From NCBI GenBank assembly GCA_018389105.1, contig JACATO010000095.1, positions 2,885,001-2,949,000 of the forward strand: a stretch of 64,000 bases of DNA, written 5' to 3'. Origin of the DNA: Nautilus pompilius (taxonomy: Eukaryota; Mollusca; Cephalopoda; Nautilida; Nautilidae). Made by a program: the position numbers and the translations under genes. This document shows positions 21,545-31,517 of the stretch, in pieces (position 1 is the first letter of the stretch; each line of letters starts with the position of its first letter). Under the pieces are notes generated by a model. It did no database searches, was not told the origin of the DNA, and saw only the letters and a program-made list of their open reading frames with translations.

Positions 21545-21671
21545 GTCACGTGACTTTGCGAAGTCGGGCGCGTGACGTCGTTACGCTATACGCCTCTGTT
21601 CCGCCAAAGTTCGTCTCCGTTGCGGCTGGAATAGGGTTTGATATTTGGTATTATTAACCGAGCCGGAAGTG
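21545..21671. promoter_or_regulatory. Promoter-like cluster: E-box, CRE, ETS
   Basis: A palindromic GTCACGTGAC (21545-21554), a CRE near-match TGACGTCG (21573-21580) and an ETS-type CCGGAAGTG (21663-21671) occur within 130 bp of CpG-rich DNA. This set is common in TATA-less housekeeping promoters. No exon could be attached on either side. A 15-base G run follows at 21710-21724. Confidence 0.3.
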
Positions 21672-22059
21672 CCGGGCGCTTTGTGGCGCACGATTGACAG
21701 CGCTTCCTAGGGGGGGGGGGGGGGAAATAAACCACAACCCCAAAATGTGCATACATCAATGTAAGTTTTAAAGGTTAAGTAATAATGTGAAGACAAAGAT
21801 TAAATCTTTAATTCTGCCCAGACAAAAAAAAAAGAGTTTAATTGTACAAAAGGGGAGATAACTGCGGCCTGAAAACTAAGTGGTAACCGATAAGACAAGT
21901 AGCCACTAAACTGAATGATGAAGCTTTCCGATTTACATAGTATATATGACATCCGGTAATAAGAAAACAAACACCAAACAAGCTAAATAATAACATTCAA
22001 ACAAAAGGATTCACATAAACTGCAACATATTTATGTATAAACAAGTTCTGCTTCGGTCG
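21672..22059. other. No gene; G15 run
   Basis: The G run (21710-21724) is followed by A-rich sequence. Nothing else was found. Confidence 0.5.
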
Positions 22060-22260
22060 TTAATTCATTTCGTCTCGTTCCAAATTCTGGAATCTTTCTA
22101 AGATCACGGCTAAAGGCACGCAGTATGTGAACGAACGCTGCTCTGTGGAGCCGAAATATCTTCGTGGGAGATAATACTCGGAAAACGAAAGATGATTATC
22201 TTCTACACATTTCTTCTGGTCACAAAGATTATCGAGCCAGAGATGAGGAAGACTGGTCAA
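22060..22260 (-). CDS. Unrecognised open frame, 66 codons
   Basis: A minus-strand frame reads LPHLWLDNLCDQKKCVEDNH and later RRYFGSTEQRSFTYCVPLAV, with balanced amino acid use, to the stop at 22060. It lacks an ATG at its start, so it would have to be an exon. A GACCAG at its upstream edge is a weak acceptor. No family was recognised. It may be a fragment of an old element. Confidence 0.17.
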   Translation of the reverse strand: MTSLPHLWLDNLCDQKKCVEDNHLSFSEYYLPRRYFGSTEQRSFTYCVPLAVILERFQNLERDEMN

Positions 22261-23329
22261 ACACGTGATCTAACTAAGGCCGACTGAGTGAATGACGTAG
22301 TGGTCGCCGACCAGTAAAGATCGTGACCCGGATGGCGGATGAGATAAAAGAAAATTATCTATAGGAAAGTAGAGCGGCAGGTATTTCTGGGGCTGTGGAA
22401 GGGCCACCAGTACAGGTGAAACATTCGAGTGGGAGCCGATACACGCTTCTTTCTTCTTGTTTTTTTTTTTTTTGGTATCAGATCAGATTAAGGAATAAGG
22501 AAGAACTGCCAGAGACCAATTAGAGTTATCAGCAAAATTAATGAGAAGATCAAATGGTCGTCATCTGGCAAAATGTATCATAGATATGTAATAAAATCGT
22601 TTCATCTCCAAAACTAAGGGGGAAAAAAGATTGATAGTGATGGATTTTTTGATGTCAGTAGATACCGATATATATAAAAATTAATTACAAAGGGAAAAAT
22701 AAACAGTGGATACTTACAAGTCACATTAGATATTGGGGATATTAGTGGGTTTATGTCGTTGTGAGGACGGCCACGGTTGACAGAACACTGGCGGAGACGG
22801 GTTCGGTTTGATGCGCCTCTCCGGTGTGTTCTCTTTCCCTAACGGTTGCGTAGGTATTTTCCCGGTTTCCCAAATTTAAAAAAGGAAGAGTTCTAGTGGA
22901 TTGTTCGAGGGGGGGTACACGTTAGTAGTACCGCTGTTAATTCTTGACTTGCATCGCATCTTGAAAAACCCCTCGAGAAGAAATATGTTTAAATCGGAGC
23001 TGACGGCTGATTTTCAAGGATCACGATGTTCCTTATGGATCTGTAGCCGACGTTATTGTTACGTCCAGCGTGACGGATGATACCAGAGCGGAAAGGTAGG
23101 TAACCCAGGACTTCAGCGGAGACTCTAAGACTGCGAAACGCCGCCATTACGCGCGGCACGTCCTCACGTTCGAGATTATCCTGCCGACATCGCTCTTGCA
23201 GACAGAGATGAGCTTTAGAGCCGTCCACCTCCACTGACTTGGCTTTGGGGGGGGTGTGTGTGTGTAGCACATCGAAATTCCTCCCCGTCCAAAGGGAACG
23301 AAATGCTTTAAAGGGTCTGGTCAGAGGAA
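22261..23329. other. No gene seen
   Basis: T run near 22459-22473. A GT repeat next to a G run lies near 23250. The minus-strand frame across 22989-23270 has no domain. Confidence 0.45.
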
Positions 23330-23720
23330 AGGTCTGACAAAGGACCTAAATACCTCCTGGGCCTGGGGCCCTGGAAAAGAACCTAACGTATTATAGACGG
23401 TCAACCCAACCCCAGAGTTTTGGGCCCTCGATCAAGTATGAAAGCGGGAGTGTCATGGTGTGGGTTGCAGTCTGGCAGGGTAGAAAGAAAGAGTTGGTGT
23501 TTGTCGAAGGAAGTCTCACTTCTGCCGTTTTAAAGACATTTCACACTGAGATTCGATAGCTGTGCTTTTTCAGGGAAGTGGGCAGCGCTACTAGCGACAA
23601 CTCTCGTGTGACCACAATGGAAAAAAGAATGAAGAGGTTCCAATTCTTCACTGAGTGGCCTAAAACCCCGATCAGGCTCTTGGGAAAGCATCTGGATCGC
23701 AATGAAAGGAAGGAAACCCG
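23330..23720 (+). mobile_element. Tc1-like transposase remnant
   Basis: Around 23436-23500 the plus strand encodes SVMVWVAVWQGRKKELVFV followed by EGSLTSAV. This matches the G-G-S-V-M-V-W-G block and following strand of Tc1/mariner transposases. Further on, SDNSR (near 23592) stands where the second catalytic aspartate motif (QDN) is expected, and TEWPKTP (near 23652) where the WPAxSPDLNPIE motif should be. The first aspartate region is not recognisable, and the third catalytic motif is degraded beyond WP. Stops and shifts show that it is inactive. Ends and terminal inverted repeats were not found. Confidence 0.6.
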
Positions 23721-25284
23721 GATTATTATTGTTGATTAATACACAAGGTAGGCTAGCGCTAGAGGATTTTCGTGCTGCAGAAGGTAGCTCGGCCAGACAA
23801 AAACAAAGAATTTCACTTTATTGGGTGTCTTTATTTGTGGTCGGATTATTATGGCAGGGCCCTGGAACTAAAAATCTATTACAAACAGCTAAAATGATCC
23901 GTCCAGTTGATTGTGGACGTATATTCCTTGAAGCTCCTGTATCAACAGCCAGATATCAGACACCAACGTTATTTCTAAACAAAAACTTTGTTACAGAAAA
24001 GCGGGATTTCGCAAAAATGCATTTTCAAAGTGATAAAGAGAAATGGTCCTCTTAATCCGGGATCTTAACAAAAGAATGCAGAACTCCATCAAGCATATAC
24101 AACAAGTCGAAATATTGGTTAAAAGCTTAACGAGATATTCCTCTATAGATCGATATTGATTGAGGCTCTCTCACGCTTCGGCACCACTGAAAGTGAACGA
24201 ATTGTCAAAGAAACATCATTCCCTGACTTCTCAGTATTACAAGAAATAATAAACAAAAACAGATACAATTAAAACCAAAAGAGAATGTAACACATTTAAA
24301 TTTAGTTTGTAACTAGTTTCATCTCGGTAATTAGTTTCGGTTCATTTCTCCATAGACGTCTTCAGGATTATCGCTTAGGATGCAAACAAGAAGTCGCTGT
24401 CCCGAACGCTGTTCTCATATATCTCTTTGTAGAACCATGGACCACAAGACAAATTTCAACGTAAAGAAACTGCAGAATCGAAGCTGTTTGGCAGGTTCAA
24501 AATGTACTTCCGAATACGGTTCCTTTTTTTTTTTTTTTATTTTACAGAAAGATAAAACAAATAATTAAGCAGGCACGGATCACAGGCCAGGACATAGTAA
24601 AACTGAGAATAAGTGACTTGGTACGAAGCTCTTTCAGCAGAGGTACGGCCTTTATCAGTTGTTTTCTCCACCAACGCAACGGTCCGATCTGCAGGGATTT
24701 TACAATAGAGGAAAACAAAGAACGGTCGATGCCGAGTTTCCTTCCCCCCCCCCCCCGTTTCTAACGAAACCAGCGACGGTCAGCCATGTCCTTGCCGCGC
24801 AAACTCGGTGAATGCCAATTACCGGAACTAATGACCGCTGTAATAACCACCGAGTTTTCTCCACTTAGCCACTAGGTGGCCTGGCGAAACCGCTAAACGA
24901 GGCGTGCGTTAATCAGCAGACAAATGGCTGAATTTTTTTTTAAAAAGGGACCGGAATGTGTAAGAACAGACGGCGTTCCCTAATTACTTCAGCCTGGTGT
25001 TACGGTAGGGGAAACCGTAGGGTCAGTCGGGTCGGGTTGGAACCTGAAGTCCGTGTTCGGACATTAAAAAAAAATCGTTTTTAAAATTCTGAAATAACTG
25101 CGTATGGTTCTGAAAATAAACTGGATTAACCGACCGGAATTATTTAACCATTGACTTTAATTTTTTTCTCTTTGGCGGTGTCTCCGTTTGCTCTGGTGGA
25201 AAGAAGATTTGTATCTGTAGCAGCGAACATCGAGACGTGAAAACGGTCAGGCGGAAAACAAAGGCAGAAAGTCGGCGCGTGCGT
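23721..25284. other. No confident gene
   Basis: A 117-codon frame at 23702-24055 begins inside the transposase remnant and shows no domain. A 13-base C run lies at 24744-24756. A T run lies near 24520. Confidence 0.4.
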
Positions 25285-25350
25285 GATTCCCTGGTGAACA
25301 ACGCGGCAGTCTCGAATAGAGGCCCAGGGAATGAGTTCGAATCCCGGTCG
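25285..25350 (+). mobile_element. tRNA-like segment, possible SINE head
   Basis: AGTTCGAATCC at 25334-25344 is a perfect B box. A weak A-box-like TGGTGAACAAC lies at 25293-25303. A perfect 9-bp stem pairs ATTCCCTGG (25286-25294) with CCAGGGAAT (25324-25332), which is not the geometry of a canonical tRNA. A tRNA-derived element or chance are the alternatives. Confidence 0.28.
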
Positions 25351-26464
25351 GGAACCGGCTTCGGTTTAGCGTCCCTCTCTAGCGCGGTTCCTCCTAGCCA
25401 GCTGGCCAGAAATAAAGAATTCTATTCTACCAAGCGATTTTCGGTACGTCATCCATTCTTCCAAACCGGACGACTGCCCGCCCGCCAACACACGCAGCTT
25501 TGAAGGTTTATCAGGCGTCAGGTGGACCCCGAGACGTTCTGAAGCTCTGCGTGTTTTCTAACATCGAATCTCCGCGTACGACGATGAGGGATCAGCGAGG
25601 CAAAGATCCGGAAGATACAACATTCTACCATCAACCAAGAAGCCGCCAATTCGAGACCACGAGCCTTCGTCCAAAACTCAGGATTAATTGCAAAAAACCG
25701 AATAAACTTATCCTGAAGGTAGAGACAGGAAATCTTGCCCGAAAGGTCCATGTAAATAAGATTAGTTAGTATCGATAAAAGGTCTAAAGTCATCACACTC
25801 GATGATGCTGGCACCGGTACAGCGAAACTCAATCCATATTTCACTATCTCAAATCAATATTTCAGAGGAAATATTAACTCCGAGATCGAACGGTTCGTTT
25901 ACTTTTATGTCTTTTCTATTGTCTTTGTTGAAGATAACGGAGCAGCAGCAGCCATCAATAGCCCTGCTATGTATTCATATTATTAACCAAACTCATTTGA
26001 GGAGGAATTTGGGTTATGGAAAAGTATTGTTTAATCAGGCCGTCAAAGAGAACAGGCAAAACACTCGGCGCACACACACACACACACAAATTGCAGAAAT
26101 CAAATCAAAAACAATTTTTGTTCGAAATTTAATGGCAGGATATATATAAATTTCTGTTGCTAAGCAACAAGACCGGCAGACAACGCCAAAATCTTTGGAT
26201 ACGACGAATCGCTGGTACGTTTTTATGATCAATTGTCAATTGGTTTCTAAAATGTTTTTAATCCCCCCTCTTTTCCCCCTCTGGGAAGCCAAAATTTTAA
26301 TTCTTACGTCGGCTGAAACAAGCCTTTAGAAAAACTAGAAAAAGAAAGGGAATTCTTCCAACTTTTTAGAATGCGATATCAATTACATATATTGTCTCTG
26401 ATTCGGAGGAATTTATAATCTACTTTCGTTGATGCGAATGAACTCGGCGATAGGAGTGTAATAG
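25351..26464. other. No confident gene
   Basis: A 116-codon frame at 25802-26149 runs into a CA repeat (about 26071-26088) and has no recognisable domain. Confidence 0.4.
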
Positions 26465-26707
26465 ATGGCACGGCTATGGACCAATCCGGAGGAAAACTTA
26501 TATATGTATGTGTGTCTACTTTCGCTGATTGTGCTGCAGAGAGCGGACGTGGTCTACTGCCGAGTGAATGGCGATTGTTTTCCGGCTGATCTCTCCCGAC
26601 TTAGCTCCATCCCTATAGCATGGAACCCATTGTTTCCTCTCCCCCCCCCGCCCGACCGAGACACACGCGCTTGTAGTCCCACGGCGTCGCTGCCACGGTG
26701 GGGCTGA
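26465..26707 (+). CDS. Possible short secreted or signal-anchored ORF
   Basis: An 80-codon frame starts at ATG 26465 (G at +4) with MARLWTNPEENLYMYVCLLS followed by LIVLQRADVVYC. The hydrophobic run at residues 13-25 looks like a signal peptide or anchor. Four cysteines lie within the frame, and the tail is proline-rich (LPPPPD). A good acceptor-like tract (ATTGTGCTGCAG) ends at 26539 in the same frame, so an exon starting there is the other reading. The product is not recognised. Confidence 0.18.
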   Translation: MARLWTNPEENLYMYVCLLSLIVLQRADVVYCRVNGDCFPADLSRLSSIPIAWNPLFPLPPPPDRDTRACSPTASLPRWG

Positions 26708-27709
26708 GAAACAATCAAGTTGATTAGCTCAAAGAACCCACCCACCGGCGGCCATCTACGTACGTACGGTGACCCTCCCATCTTTCTGCCGGTCGGAATA
26801 CGTGAAGTGGAGAAAGCGACGGAGCCGGCTGTGGCCGAGCAAGGACACGTCTGAAATCACAGACCATTTCTCCGAAGATATTTGTTCGTGCGCTTGTTTG
26901 TTAACAGGTGGAGTAGATAATAAATAAGCCCCTTAACCCTGGGCCCCGATCGAATTAAAACTTACTACAAATTTTTTGTTTGCTAATTAAATAGACAAGA
27001 AAAAAAAAAAGGGCGTGGTCTTCAAACGCCGTCTTCCGCGGCAGAACGAAGGACTGATTCGAAGCAAATCGCGAGTAACTCGATGGAAACGTAAATGCGA
27101 GTGTCTCCTGGAGAGAATATCGCATCGACGAACAAATACATATTTACCTGAGCGCCAGTCACAGTCTGGCGTCGTCCGGATAAAGGACTCAGCCAGAAAC
27201 AACGGAAGCAGACTTTTGCCCATTATTCGGAATTGACAACCTCGGTAAATAAGCACAAAAAATAAAACTCTTATTAAAACAGCCGAATTGTTGACAATTG
27301 GCGATTTGACGAAGATATAACAAAAGGGAAGTAGTTTCCAGACAAAGCGAGGATGCGATTCGCGAGTCACGCTACATTTAACAAAACGGATTGTTTGTTA
27401 AAACTATGAGAATCCGTATATCACCAGATGGCAGTACGAGCGGTGATGATATTTGATGAATGAGTTGGTTTGTGTGTCACGATTGTGGAGGCGCAGAACG
27501 TTCCTGATTTTGGCTGTATTTAATCTTTTCAGAAAGTACCGCTAGGGGGATACGGCTGCCCCAAATTCCTGCGCTGCAGTCGAACACCGCAACAATGAGA
27601 CGTGGCCGTCTATCCGTGGGAGGAGGAGGGGGGCTATAAATGGCCGGTTAAATATGCAGAACTTTTAAAATAAATAAAACAGTTTTTTTTCTTCTTCTTA
27701 TTATTTTAG
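26708..27709. other. No gene seen
   Basis: Contains a G-rich tract near 27620-27635 and a CpG-rich start. If the terminal exon at 27710 is real, this includes its intron. Confidence 0.45.
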
Positions 27710-27790
27710 AGCGATGTAGCGACACGGAACAGCTGCATCAGCATCTCTGATCACGATTCCGTTAGTCACTCAAATTTTATAATAAATTAA
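27710..27790 (+). CDS. Possible 3' terminal exon with polyadenylation signal
   Basis: A very strong pyrimidine tract (27681-27707) ends in TTTTAG, followed by an open frame reading SDVATRNSCISISDHDSVSH and six more residues to a TAA at 27788. AATAAA overlaps the end of the frame (about 27781). The other two frames stop early. The serine-rich acidic tail is not recognised. An acceptor, a single open frame and a polyadenylation signal in order is suggestive, but the exon is short. Confidence 0.25.
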   Translation, partial: SDVATRNSCISISDHDSVSHSNFIIN

Positions 27791-29329
27791 TAAACTACCC
27801 CCCCCCCGGCTTCTTTTCTTTGTCTGAATTTAATACTGTTTGACATTCATAGATAACCGGAAATTATTCGTCCGGGGTGAATCGTCACAAGACACCGGCC
27901 GGAGCCCACCCGGTTAATGGCTAAAACAAACGCGAAACATAACCTTCCAGATTCGCTGCGGAGAAGTTTTAAAAATAAAAAAAAAAAAAAATATGTTGAG
28001 GGGAGGACGATATTTTATTTCATACTACGTAAACATAACAGCCGCAATCTAATTGCCATTTTAATTTAATACTGAGACTGAAAATTCGGGATTAAAAGCT
28101 GAAAACGAGGTCTGCGCTAGTGGGAAGAATGGCGGGTAACGTGATATCCCGCTCTGGGTAGGCCACGTGACTCGTGGAGAGCGAAGCCAGAAGTAAATTT
28201 GTCGAACGCAAAAAAAAAAAAAAAAAAAAAGAAAGAGAGAGGAAAAACACAAACTTGCGGCTTTGTTTAAAGAGTCTGGCAGTTAGTCGGCTCGCGAGAA
28301 CTGCTGCTGATGTCTGGTCTGATTCTTAGCATTTATTATCGACACCCGGGTGCCTCCAAGGTGGCTTGCTCGTCTCCGGTGCTACTTCGTCGACGCCATC
28401 AGAGGAAGCGTTCGTTCATTCTACGAAAAATTGAGAACGCAGATTTGACGCCAAAACTCTTGAGAAACAGAAATTAAACGCCAGTTTTTGAAGGCCCCGG
28501 TTTTTCTGAAAATGAACTGGAATTAACTTCACCGTTTATTGGCTTGGATACGGCGCTGTCACGTGAAGGGAAAGTTGGAATTTGGCTGTATGTCTGTGAC
28601 CTTTTTTTGGGGGGGTTTTCTGCTTTAAAAATGGTATCTCTCTATCCCGGAACTAATTGGAAAGTAAATAAGGTAATTAAAACAAAGCAAACTACACAAA
28701 TAAAGAAAATACAAGTTATAGAATTAAATAAAATTAAACAAAAATTAAAAGTAAAACAAGATTTATAGAATAAAATTTTACCAAATAAAATAAATAAGAT
28801 TAATATTTTTTAAAAAATAAATCAAAATGAAATTTAAGAAATAACAAAATTTCATTCAAGTGTATAAAATAATTTAAAAAATGAATTAGAAACTTAAAGA
28901 AATTTGCTAAGTAGTTAAATATTTTGACTGGATAAATTGAAATATTAGAAGCCTGTGATAGAACTTTAGGGGAGATAACCTACGGACGTGGAATAATTAA
29001 GTTCCCAGCCGGTGAGTGTCCGTGACTTAAACAAGAAACGCAGTCACATCACAGAAATAAACCCTTAAAATTTCTCTTTTTTTCTCTGATTACAATGGAA
29101 AACAACCAATTTGCTACTGAGGTAAATGTACATGTCTTAGACTAATTCTAGTATGCTATTTTCAAATCTTAAATCAGAATTATACCAATACATCAGGATT
29201 TTTAGTTACAGAAATAAATGGGAATCTAATGTTATATATTTTGATTGTTGTTTTTAGTGCTGTGTGTACACAGCAGGCCACTTGGGAGAACCATGTGGTT
29301 GCCTGCTTACATGTACACACACGTGCTTC
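27791..29329. other. No gene; AT-rich low complexity 28.65-28.96 kb
   Basis: C run at 27798-27807, A runs near 27977 and 28208-28230, and a nearly CpG-free A/T-rich stretch at 28650-28960 rich in AAATTAAA words. This may be the flank of the insertion that follows. Confidence 0.5.
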
Positions 29330-30000
29330 TTGTGCTTGTGGAATAGCTGAGATGATGCAAATCACTATAAGATCAAAGAATGGCCATCAAGAACAGACTG
29401 TACCCCAGGAAAATTCAATGTGCAACACTTGCCACTGGTACATTCACAAAGAATATTTCCTCCACCACTGCGTATAAAGCTGGGCCTAGAGAAGAGCTTT
29501 GTAAAGGCAATGAGTGTTGAAGGTGTGGGATTTCTTTATCTGAAAGAAATATTTGGAGCGATTTTAACTGATGCCAAGTTGAAGGCTGGAATATTTGTCG
29601 GACCACAAATTCTAGATTTATTTTCCGATCCAATCTTGCAGTCGAGGCTTAACCCACTGGAGCTGGCTGCATGGGAAGCTTTCACACTGGTAGTCCACAA
29701 TTTCCTTGGGAACCACAAAGCAGATAACTAAGTTGAGTTGGTTCAAGACATGATAAAAACCTTTGAAGAAATGGGTTGCCGTAGGTCACTGAAGTTGCAT
29801 TTTCTTCATTCACACTTGGATTTCTTCCCAGCCAACCTTGGTGCTGTGAGAGGTTCCACCAGCACATAAGGGCAACGGGAGACAGGCTCTCAGGGGAGAT
29901 TTGACTCCAACATGATAGAGGACTATTGTTGGTTTCTTCAGAGACAAACCACTGCTATTCACAAGCATAAAATCAACTACTTAAAGCAGTTAATGTATAC
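29330..30000 (+). mobile_element. Broken copy of a repeated, element-like invertebrate gene family
   Basis: The plus strand encodes blocks I recognise from a protein that recurs in many arthropod, cnidarian and mollusc genomes as uncharacterised, often multi-copy genes. They are LPLVHSQRIFPPPLRIKLGL, then KAGIFVGPQI, then WEAFTLVVHNFLGNHKA, then LKLHFLHSHLDFFPANLGAV, then a block ending IEDYCWFLQR. All blocks are in family order. The copy is broken, with about three or four breaks across the frame. The family's biochemical role is not known to me, and its element class is uncertain, so I treat it as a fossil. The segment is CpG-poor compared with its flanks, which fits an old methylated insertion. 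Terminal repeats were not identified; the insertion probably extends from about 28.95 to 30.2 kb. Confidence 0.65.
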
Positions 30001-30650
30001 TTTATACAATGTGTTTGAGCCTATGGGTAACAGTTACTGTACAATATACAGTGTGTTTATATTGTGAAATGAAGTTATTTTTTAATTTTGTGATGTGCTT
30101 GATTTATTAATGAATAATGACTGAGAATGGTGTTTTTCTGTAACTACAAATTCTGACAGGCTGGGTCAATTCTGACTTCAGATTTGGAATCAGCTGCTTG
30201 ATTTGTTAAAGAACATCTACATATACCTCAGTTGCAGACGAAAAGTTATCTTTTGTCGTCCAGTATTATCGAAGCTCCATTGCTTCTTGTTCGGCTCTTT
30301 CTAGGATATTCGATTGACGTATCTTGTACAAGCAAATGTATTAAAGTTATCAGGACTGATAAATGCATTGTAAGATAAACTTAATCTTGGATATAACTTT
30401 TGTTGTCTTCCTTCTTGCGATTTAGAGAATAATGAAACAAATTTATTATTATTAGAAATTTCTTACTATTATTATTAATGGTTGGGGTTTTCCTTCCTGT
30501 TGTGACTTTTGTTATTGCTGACATTTCTTTCACCACAGTTGTTATTGCTTGTTAATCTTTTCATTGTCATTCTCGTTACTACGACAATAAATGCTATTTT
30601 GCTATGGACATAATACTGATGGCTACTGTTGCTGTTGTTGTCGTTCTTAC
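30001..30650. other. No gene; 3' flank of the insertion, then TTA-rich sequence
   Basis: Up to about 30230 the sequence stays CpG-poor and is probably part of the same insertion. ATT-rich patches follow at 30445-30480. Confidence 0.45.
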
Positions 30651-30827
30651 ATGGCTGCTGTCGACAGGGGTCGCTTTAGCGGTCACCACGACACGCGGCG
30701 GCAGCTCTGCGAAAGAAATCGTCCCCGGGTGGAAAAGCAGGAAGTTCGTCAAAAAAACAAACAACTCGAAACAAAAATAAACTAACAAGCGGATAAATTT
30801 AAGCGAAAGCTTTGACACGGCTGCCAT
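30651..30827 (-). CDS. Possible first coding exon with signal peptide (59 codons)
   Basis: On the minus strand ATG 30827 sits in a near-ideal context (AAAAATGGCAGCC). The frame reads MAAVSKLSLKFIRLL, then VYFCFELFVFLTNFLLF, then HPGTISFAELPPRVVV. This is a basic start, a long hydrophobic core at about residues 12-32 and a polar region, as in a signal peptide or signal anchor. After residue 59 (VDSSH) comes CAT|GTAAGA, a good splice donor at 30650. The exon is exactly 59 codons, phase 0. The sequence upstream on that strand is CpG-rich, as expected of a promoter. The frame would also read on through the donor, where it becomes Thr-rich from a TTG repeat. The product is not recognised. This is one of the better exon candidates here. 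Confidence 0.35.
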
Positions 30828-31215
30828 TTTTGTCGTCTGGTTTGTAGATATTGGGGGAGAGAGCGTGAGCTCGAGCCGGCGTTCCCACGGGTAGGTGGGA
30901 GGAGAAGCTGGCCGCTTAGGACTCTAAGCAAACAGCCGATGATCGCCTCCAAAAGCCACCCTGATAAATAAGCACGAAGGATAATCCGCGAGGCTGAATG
31001 TTTCCGATTCTAAAAAAGGGGGGGGGTAGAACGAAAAGTTGGGTGTCGAGACGCAATACGAATGTCGTCTTGGTGATCTGCAAAGAACGTAAGCGACGTA
31101 CAACGCACGTGTTCATAGTGCAGCAAAACGCGCGCAGATGTGAACGGCGCAGAGTACGAAATTATCAAGAAGAATGCATCTTCAGGCGAGGGGAAAGACT
31201 CGGCGTAAATAGTAT

Positions 31216-31238
31216 TAGCAGCAGCAGCAGCAGCAGCA
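31216..31238. repeat. (AGC)n microsatellite
   Basis: Seven AGC triplets lie within the CpG-rich block. Confidence 0.9.
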
Positions 31239-31320
31239 CATTTAACGACACCAGCGACCGTCAGTGTAACGCAAATGAGAAACGGACTCGTTTAGACGGT
31301 ATTCCCCCCCCCCACAATAG

Positions 31321-31517
31321 TGGCCCGGAACCCCTCCCTCTTCCTGCACGACACATCACCGAGCCAGTTTTACTTGGGGGACCCGGAGGGCTCAGACATT
31401 CAGGGGAGGAGGGTCACCTTCGCGGAGAAGGGCCACGTAAACGCTTTACCAACTTCTGCGGATAAACTTTCTCCACGCGCCGCAGTCTTTCCGAACATTA
31501 TGTCTCATGCCATATGA
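31321..31517 (+). CDS. Possible exon containing an RVTF motif
   Basis: A C-rich tract (31304-31313) followed by CACAATAG makes an acceptor ending at 31320. The frame after it reads ARNPSLFLHDTSPSQFYLGD, then PEGSDIQGRRVTFAEKGHVN, then about 25 residues to a TGA at 31515. GC-rich third positions (for example GGGGACCCGGAGGGC) look like coding sequence. RRVTF fits the RVxF docking motif by which many proteins bind protein phosphatase 1, but short motifs occur by chance. The exon might instead end at a weak donor (CAC|GTAAAC) near 31438. No family was recognised. A second frame overlaps upstream from 30998. Confidence 0.28.

Noticed and set aside
23702-24055. 117-codon frame after the 23.5-kb Tc1 remnant
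   Set aside because: Begins inside the transposase remnant in another frame and matches no part of it or any domain I know.
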